Below are positions 59,448-64,000 of a DNA stretch of 64,000 nt, piece by piece. The stretch comes from Chloroflexota bacterium. GTDB lineage: Bacteria; Chloroflexota; Ktedonobacteria; Ktedonobacterales; JADMIN01. The stretch covers positions 186,001-250,000 of the forward strand of contig JAJPKE010000017.1 of assembly GCA_021323855.1 (NCBI GenBank), read 5' to 3'. Below the pieces are notes generated by a model. The model did no database searches. It was given only the letters and a program-made list of their open reading frames with translations, and had not been told where the DNA came from. Each line of letters opens with the position of its first letter. Position 1 is the first letter of the stretch. The translations under genes and the position numbers were made by a program.

Positions 59448-61400
59448 ATGCAGGATAAGCGCCAGCAGGGGCACGGGCAGGCCGCGCCGGATCAGGCCAA
59501 TGGGGCCAATCGGGCCGATCACGACGAACCAGCAAACACTCCAGAGGAGATGACGGGAGAGGTGACGAGTCCTCTGGAGGACATCGCCGCGCTCCTCGCT
59601 GGCCGCAGCCGTCCCTGGGTGGTCCAGGAATGCCTGCCAGACGCCCAGTTGCATCAGCCAGGCTACACGCGGCTTCAGGTGCAACTGCTGCATAATCGGG
59701 GCCGCGCCATCTCCACATTCACCACACCGGACAGCGCAGATGGGCAGCGCGACAGTTGGCGCGCCAGCGGTCCGCTGCTCGCTGACCTCCCGAAAGCCGT
59801 CGAACACATTCACGCGGCGATTGCCAGTGGCGACCAGATCACCATCTTTGGTGACTACGACTGCGATGGTATCACCTCCTGCGCATTGCTCACCAGCGCC
59901 CTGCAAACGCTTGGCGCGCAGGTGAATGGGTACGTGCCGACCCGCGAAGACGATGGGCGCGGCCTCAACGCCGAAGCTGTGCAGCAGTTGGCGGCACAGG
60001 GCACGCGGCTGCTCATCACCACCGATTGCGGCACGGCGAACGTCGAGGAGGTGCAACTGGCGCGCAGCCTGGGAATCGGAACGATCATCACCGACCACCA
60101 TCCGCTGCATGGCCCCGCTGCGGATGCGCTGGCGCTGCTCAATCCTCACCACCCCGATAACCCCAATGCCTACACAGATATCGCTGGTGTCGGCGTGGCA
60201 TTTCGACTGGCTGAGGCGCTCGCCGCCGCTGAGCTGGATGGCCAGCCGGACTCAGATGCCCGTCGTGCCGCGCTCCGCGAGCAACTGCCTGCACTGCTCG
60301 ATCTCGTCGCTGTAGGCACGATTGCCGACGTGGCCCCGCTGACGCTAGAGAACTGGAAACTGGCGCATGCCGGCCTCGCCAGACTCAACACCAGACCACG
60401 GCCAGGACTCGCCGCGCTTGCCCGTCGCGCCAGTCTGACGGCGGGGCAGATCACCGAACGCGATATCTCCTTCTCGCTCGCGCCCCGGCTCAACGCCGCC
60501 GGACGCCTGGGTAAGCCGGAACTGGCAATGCGCCTGCTGCTGACTACGGACAGGCAGGAGGCCAATGGGCTGGCGGCGGAGTTAGATGAACTCAACAACA
60601 ATCGCCAGCGCCTCACCGATGAGGTGCTGTTGGCGGCCCGGCAACAACTCGGCGACGCACGCCAGCAGCGCGACACCGTGTTAGTAGCGCGCGGGAATGA
60701 TTGGCATCTGGGCATCCTGGGGCTGGTGGCTGGGCGGCTCTGCGACGAATATCAGCGGCCAGCCTTCGTCATCAGCAGTAACGAGGCAACGGCAGAGTCG
60801 CGTGGTTCTGCGCGCGGACGCAATGGCGTGAACCTGGGCGAGACGCTTGCCAACTGGGGCAAGTTCAAGCGGTTCGGCGGTCATGCCCAGGCTGCCGGCT
60901 TTACGATAGCCAGCGACGACCTCGAAGCGTTCATCGCTTATCTGCGCAAAGAGTTCCCTTCCGTACTGGCGGACGGCGACGCGACGCTTGAGGCTGCAAT
61001 AGCGGGCGCTGCGACCGGCGAGCCGGTTCAGGTGGATTGCGAACTGCCACTCAGCAGTCTGGATGAGCGGAGCTATCGTGACATCCGCAAACTCGCGCCG
61101 TTTGGGCCAGTTGGCGGCGAGTTCGCGGAGCCTGTGTTCCTCACCAAAAATGTGCGGGTGTTGCGCTGCTGGCAGAGCGGCGTCGAGAAGCGCAATCTGC
61201 GCCTGACGCTGGGTGACGACAAGCGCAGGCGTGGAGTCAACTTCCTCTGGCAGCGGCAGGGCGACCTCTGCGCGCCAATCCAGGCTGCGCTCCCCGATCT
61301 GCCCCCGGTGGAGGTTGTCTATACGCTGGATGGCTTCCAGCGGCGCGACGGCTTCTGGGAACTGATGCCACGCATCCTCGCGCTCAAACTGGCTCCCTGA
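59448..61400 (+). CDS. recJ: Single-strand exonuclease RecJ
   Basis: 650 aa. DHH phosphoesterase motifs: IFGDYDCDGITS (I), LLITTDCGT (II), IITDHHPLHGP (III: DHH), LDLVAVGTIADVAPL (IV). DHHA1: VVARGNDWHLGILGLVAGRL, RSAR-type GSARGRNGVN, FGGHAQAAGFTI. The C-terminal OB-like domain (VDCELPLSSLDE onwards) is normal. The N-terminal 45 residues are Gln/Asn/Asp-rich. RecJ resects 5'-ended single strands for recombination and base-excision repair. No SOS box seen upstream. Confidence 0.95.
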   Translation: MQDKRQQGHGQAAPDQANGANRADHDEPANTPEEMTGEVTSPLEDIAALLAGRSRPWVVQECLPDAQLHQPGYTRLQVQLLHNRGRAISTFTTPDSADGQRDSWRASGPLLADLPKAVEHIHAAIASGDQITIFGDYDCDGITSCALLTSALQTLGAQVNGYVPTREDDGRGLNAEAVQQLAAQGTRLLITTDCGTANVEEVQLARSLGIGTIITDHHPLHGPAADALALLNPHHPDNPNAYTDIAGVGVAFRLAEALAAAELDGQPDSDARRAALREQLPALLDLVAVGTIADVAPLTLENWKLAHAGLARLNTRPRPGLAALARRASLTAGQITERDISFSLAPRLNAAGRLGKPELAMRLLLTTDRQEANGLAAELDELNNNRQRLTDEVLLAARQQLGDARQQRDTVLVARGNDWHLGILGLVAGRLCDEYQRPAFVISSNEATAESRGSARGRNGVNLGETLANWGKFKRFGGHAQAAGFTIASDDLEAFIAYLRKEFPSVLADGDATLEAAIAGAATGEPVQVDCELPLSSLDERSYRDIRKLAPFGPVGGEFAEPVFLTKNVRVLRCWQSGVEKRNLRLTLGDDKRRRGVNFLWQRQGDLCAPIQAALPDLPPVEVVYTLDGFQRRDGFWELMPRILALKLAP

Positions 61401-61435
61401 CACCGAGGGTTTCTCTGGTGAGCCTGGCCGCCTGG

Positions 61436-61446
61436 CATGCTATACT
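61436..61446 (+). promoter_or_regulatory. Extended -10 promoter of the CocE-like gene
   Basis: CATGCTATACT: TG-extended -10 with TATACT. No good -35 at the right distance. Confidence 0.45.
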
Positions 61447-61507
61447 GCTTTTGTGTTGTTGGAGCCGCATCACTGCGTCGTTCGCTAGTGAAAGAGTGTA
61501 TTCCCCT

Positions 61508-63214
61508 ATGACTGCGCAACCCTCGCAATCCCTGCATCAGACGCGCATCCTCTTCGATCAGCGCGTACCCATGCGCGACGGCGTGGTGCTCTCCGCCGAC
61601 GTGTATCTTCCCGTTAGTAACGAGGCCGATACGCCAGAGCGTTGGCCGGCCATCCTCAGCCGCACACCTTACCTCAAGGCAAACGCGACGATTCTCGCTC
61701 AGGGGCGCTGGTTCGCTGAACGCGGCTATGCCTATGTCGTGCAGGATGTGCGCGGGCGCGGCGACTCAGAAGGCATCTTCTCGCCATATTTTAACGAGGG
61801 ACGCGACGGTTATGATAGCATCGAGTGGATTGCCACGCAGCCGTGGTGCGATGGCAACGTCGGCACCACCGGCGGCTCGTACCTGGGGCGCATTCAGTGG
61901 CTGACGGCGCTGGAACAGCCGCCACATCTGCGGGCGATGGTGGTGGCTGTGCCGCCCTCGGACCCCTTTGTGGAGACGCCGACCGGCCTGCCCAGCCCGA
62001 TGCACCTCTGCTGGATGCACTTCACCAGCGGACACCAGTTGCAACTGATGGAGGCAGTAGAGTGGGAGCGGGTGTACGAGCATTTGCCGCTGCTGACGAT
62101 GGACGAGGAGACCGGGCGCGGCGTCATCCCGCGCTGGCGCGAAGAGATCGCGCATGCCCAGCTCGATGACTACTGGAAACCAATCTGCTACCAGGACAAG
62201 TTCAGCCAGCTTACCGTTCCCACGCTGCACATCTCCGGCTGGTATGACGATGAGCAGGTGGGCACGCCGCTCAACTTCGCGCGCATCACTACGCAGGCGC
62301 CCACCGAGGATGCGCGCCGTAGCCAGCGCCTGCTGATGGGACCGTGGGGCCACAATATCAATTCCACCGCCAAGCTGGGCGAGATAGACTTTGGCAGCGC
62401 GGCGCTAATTGATCTGAGGGGCGAACAACTGGCCTGGTTCGACCGCTGGCTCAAACAGAACAATACAGGCGAGCGCGCAGAGGAGCCGGTCGCGCCTGCG
62501 CGCATCTTCATCATGGGTGAGAATGCCTGGCGCGACGAACAGGAGTGGCCGCTTGCCCGCACGCAGTGGACACGCTATTATTTGCGGAGCAGTGGTATGG
62601 CAAACAGTCGCTTCGGCGATGGCGCGCTCGCCCAGGAGACGCCAGCCGCAGCAGAGCCAGCCGATCACTATCGCTACGATCCCGCCCGCCCCACGCCCTT
62701 CATCACTGAAGCGACCTCCAGCCAGATCGGTGGACCTGACGATTACGCCGCCGTCCAGCGCCGCGACGACCTGCTCGTCTTCCAGACGGAGCCGCTGGAA
62801 CGTGAGATAGAGGTGACGGGACCGATCAGCGTCGAACTCTATGCCAGCTCCTCCGCGCCGGACACTGATTTCATGGCGATGCTGCTGGATGTCTGGCCGG
62901 GCGGTTTCGCGCAGCGGCTCTGCGACGGCATGGTGCGGGCGCGCTTCCGCGAGGGAATGGATCAGCCGTCGCTCATCACGCCCGGCGAAGTCTACCGCTA
63001 TACGATTGACTGCTGGAACACGGCGCATCTCTTCCGCACCGGACATCGTATCGCCGTCCAGATTGCTTCAGCGGCTTTCCCCAAGTACGACCGCAACCTC
63101 AATACCGGCGCGGCGCTCGGCGTCACCAGCGAATTTGTGGTGGCCGAGCAGACCATCTATCACGATGAGGCGCACCCTTCGGCTCTCATCCTGCCGGTCA
63201 TCCCGCGCGCATAG
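61508..63214 (+). CDS. CocE/NonD-type (S15) hydrolase
   Basis: 568 aa. N-terminal MRDGVVLSADVYLPV, YAYVVQDVRGRGDSEG, nucleophile GTTGGSYLGRIQW (CocE-type GxSYxG), acid in HISGWYDDEQ, His in LLMGPWGHN, and the C-terminal jelly-roll PepX_C (ISVELYASSSAPDTDFMAMLLDVWP). Such enzymes cleave X-Pro peptides, acyl esters or beta-lactam esters. No signal peptide in the chosen start (codon 31 of the longer frame), so cytoplasmic. Substrate unknown. Confidence 0.87.
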   Translation: MTAQPSQSLHQTRILFDQRVPMRDGVVLSADVYLPVSNEADTPERWPAILSRTPYLKANATILAQGRWFAERGYAYVVQDVRGRGDSEGIFSPYFNEGRDGYDSIEWIATQPWCDGNVGTTGGSYLGRIQWLTALEQPPHLRAMVVAVPPSDPFVETPTGLPSPMHLCWMHFTSGHQLQLMEAVEWERVYEHLPLLTMDEETGRGVIPRWREEIAHAQLDDYWKPICYQDKFSQLTVPTLHISGWYDDEQVGTPLNFARITTQAPTEDARRSQRLLMGPWGHNINSTAKLGEIDFGSAALIDLRGEQLAWFDRWLKQNNTGERAEEPVAPARIFIMGENAWRDEQEWPLARTQWTRYYLRSSGMANSRFGDGALAQETPAAAEPADHYRYDPARPTPFITEATSSQIGGPDDYAAVQRRDDLLVFQTEPLEREIEVTGPISVELYASSSAPDTDFMAMLLDVWPGGFAQRLCDGMVRARFREGMDQPSLITPGEVYRYTIDCWNTAHLFRTGHRIAVQIASAAFPKYDRNLNTGAALGVTSEFVVAEQTIYHDEAHPSALILPVIPRA

Positions 63215-63263
63215 GCGATTTTTCTATCTCCACTCACTTTTGCGAATTTCTCACCTGGACCTC

Positions 63264-63292
63264 TTGACAGGTACGAGATTCGCTGGTATCAT
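63264..63292 (+). promoter_or_regulatory. Promoter upstream of the MFS transporter gene
   Basis: TTGACA (63264-63269), 17-bp spacer, TATCAT (63287-63292). Leader to the MFS gene about 180 nt. Confidence 0.7.
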
Positions 63293-63322
63293 TTCCATAC
63301 CGACTGATGAGTATGGAAATGA
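63289..63322 (+). promoter_or_regulatory. Operator-like inverted repeat at the MFS promoter
   Basis: Perfect 12-bp arms TCATTTCCATAC/GTATGGAAATGA (63289-63300 and 63311-63322) with a 10-bp spacer, beginning inside the -10. Confidence 0.65.
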
Positions 63323-63346
63323 AATGTCTCTCATGGTTGGCCATAG

Positions 63347-63368
63347 ATATACTAACTGGTCGGTATAT
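63347..63368 (+). promoter_or_regulatory. TetR-type operator-like site
   Basis: ATATACTAACTGGTCGGTATAT: TAC-nn-AC-nn-GT-nn-GTA with flanking ATA/TAT symmetry, the pattern of TetR-family operators. It is between promoter and MFS gene. Confidence 0.5.
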
Positions 63369-63470
63369 TTTTCGTTCTCTGCCCATCAATCTCAACACCG
63401 GTCGAGACGGCAGGCTCTCCGAGCCATACAACACGTTCATACACCATCACGAATATGACGGAGAAGAACG

Positions 63471-64000
63471 CATGCTGCACGAAGACACCAGCGCCACGCC
63501 AGCGCAGGGCGATCAGAATGATCTCCATGCGCAGACGGCGGGCGCAGCCATACCCACCACAACCAGACCATCCCTCTCACTCGTCCCGGCGGCGGACGAG
63601 TATGTCGAGGCGCAACCACCACAATCTGAGCAGCCGAAGAAGCGCCGCCTGGCGTTTTTCGCACCGATGCGCATTGGCAACTTCCGCCTGCTGATCGGCG
63701 GCCAGACCATTTCGCGCCTGGGCGACCAGTTCTATTTCATTGCGATTCCCTGGCTGGTCCTCCGCGCCACCAGCAATCCTATCGCGCTCTCGCTGGTATT
63801 GGGCTTCGCCTCGATCACATTAGGTCTCTTCACGCTCATCGGCGGCGTGCTGGCGGACCGCTATGGCCCGCGTACATTGATGCTCGGCTCAGATATTGCG
63901 CGCTTCATCATCATGGCGGCGCTGGCGGCGCTGGCCATCCTGACGACGCCACCGCTCTGGGCGATCACGGCGCTCTCGGCGCTGCTGGGCGTGGCAGGCG
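63471..64000 (+). CDS. MFS transporter, 5' part (runs off the window)
   Basis: At least 176 codons, open to the end of the window. The start is the ATG seven bases after GGAGAAG. A hydrophilic N-terminus of about 65 aa is followed by FFAPMRIGNFRLLIGGQTIS RLGDQFYFIAIPWLVLRAT, then LGLFTLIGGVLADRYGPRTLML with the MFS loop 2-3 motif (G-x-LADRYG-x-R), and further helices. It resembles MFS_3-type drug or macrolide exporters. Two operator-like palindromes precede it, suggesting ligand-induced control. Confidence 0.88.

Noticed and set aside
63455..63694. Plus-strand frame starting at the first ATG before the MFS gene
   Set aside because: It encodes an Arg/Pro-rich shadow of the MFS gene in another frame; the ATG at 63471 opens the real one.

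Overview
The window is GC-rich, densely coded bacterial chromosome with no rRNA, tRNA or CRISPR array that I can see. Gene content points to the phylum Chloroflexota, most likely the class Ktedonobacteria. The hints are a large XRE-AAA-TPR regulator, a SufC/SufS/SufU iron-sulfur set under an Rrf2 regulator, an ECF42-type sigma factor with DGPF proteins, RecA with a Gram-positive-type SOS box, and many small lineage-specific membrane proteins. The taxonomic call is inference from gene families, not from a marker alignment.

Region 1 (1-9.7 kb) is sulfur and Fe-S metabolism. A minus-strand operon encodes a sulfurtransferase, a variant SufU-like scaffold and an ETHE1/CstB-like MBL-rhodanese protein. 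A large ATPase regulator follows. An Rrf2 regulator with an IscR-type operator over its own promoter leads to sufC, sufS and sufU, with no sufB or sufD between them. Region 2 (9.8-19.7 kb) holds an ECF42 sigma factor with DGPF/YciI and NTF2-like partners, a PadR-regulated membrane protein, a membrane protein behind a 42-bp perfect palindrome, an M20 peptidase and two alpha/beta-hydrolase-like proteins. Region 3 (20-24.6 kb) is DNA repair: ybaB, recR, a DinB-like protein, recA and a dinD-like gene. The last two have SOS-box candidates at their promoters.

Region 4 (24.6-33.5 kb) is an accessory stretch. It has an antitoxin-like HTH protein without a toxin, a terminase large/small subunit pair without any other phage gene, a ribbon-helix-helix-like gene with an autoregulation-type operator, a stand-alone Mrr-associated domain and a membrane-anchored glycosidase-like protein. 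Region 5 (33.5-41.2 kb) carries a phosphodiesterase, a double GNAT protein, a J-domain/zinc-protease fusion, birA behind a short independent transcript, low-complexity membrane proteins and threonine dehydratase. Region 6 (41.3-46.3 kb) has a two-component system followed by small enzymes.

Region 7 (46.4-57.6 kb) is a catabolic cluster whose content parallels atuABCDEFGH: an enoyl-CoA-reductase-like SDR, biotin-dependent carboxylase beta and alpha subunits, acyl-CoA dehydrogenase, AtuA and its small partner, enoyl-CoA hydratase and acyl-CoA synthetase. It suggests breakdown of branched acyl-CoAs from leucine or acyclic terpenes. BirA, also in the window, would biotinylate the alpha subunit. 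Region 8 (57.6-64 kb) has hemW, recJ, a CocE/S15-type hydrolase and the start of an MFS transporter behind two operator-like palindromes.

Dispersed palindromic repeats run through the intergenic spaces. One is a REP-like CCCCTCTCCC/GGAGAGGGG hairpin with more than ten copies. Another is a roughly 100-115-bp REPIN/MITE-like element with about three copies. Two further minor families are present. One REP copy has become coding sequence at the N-terminus of the biotin carboxylase subunit.
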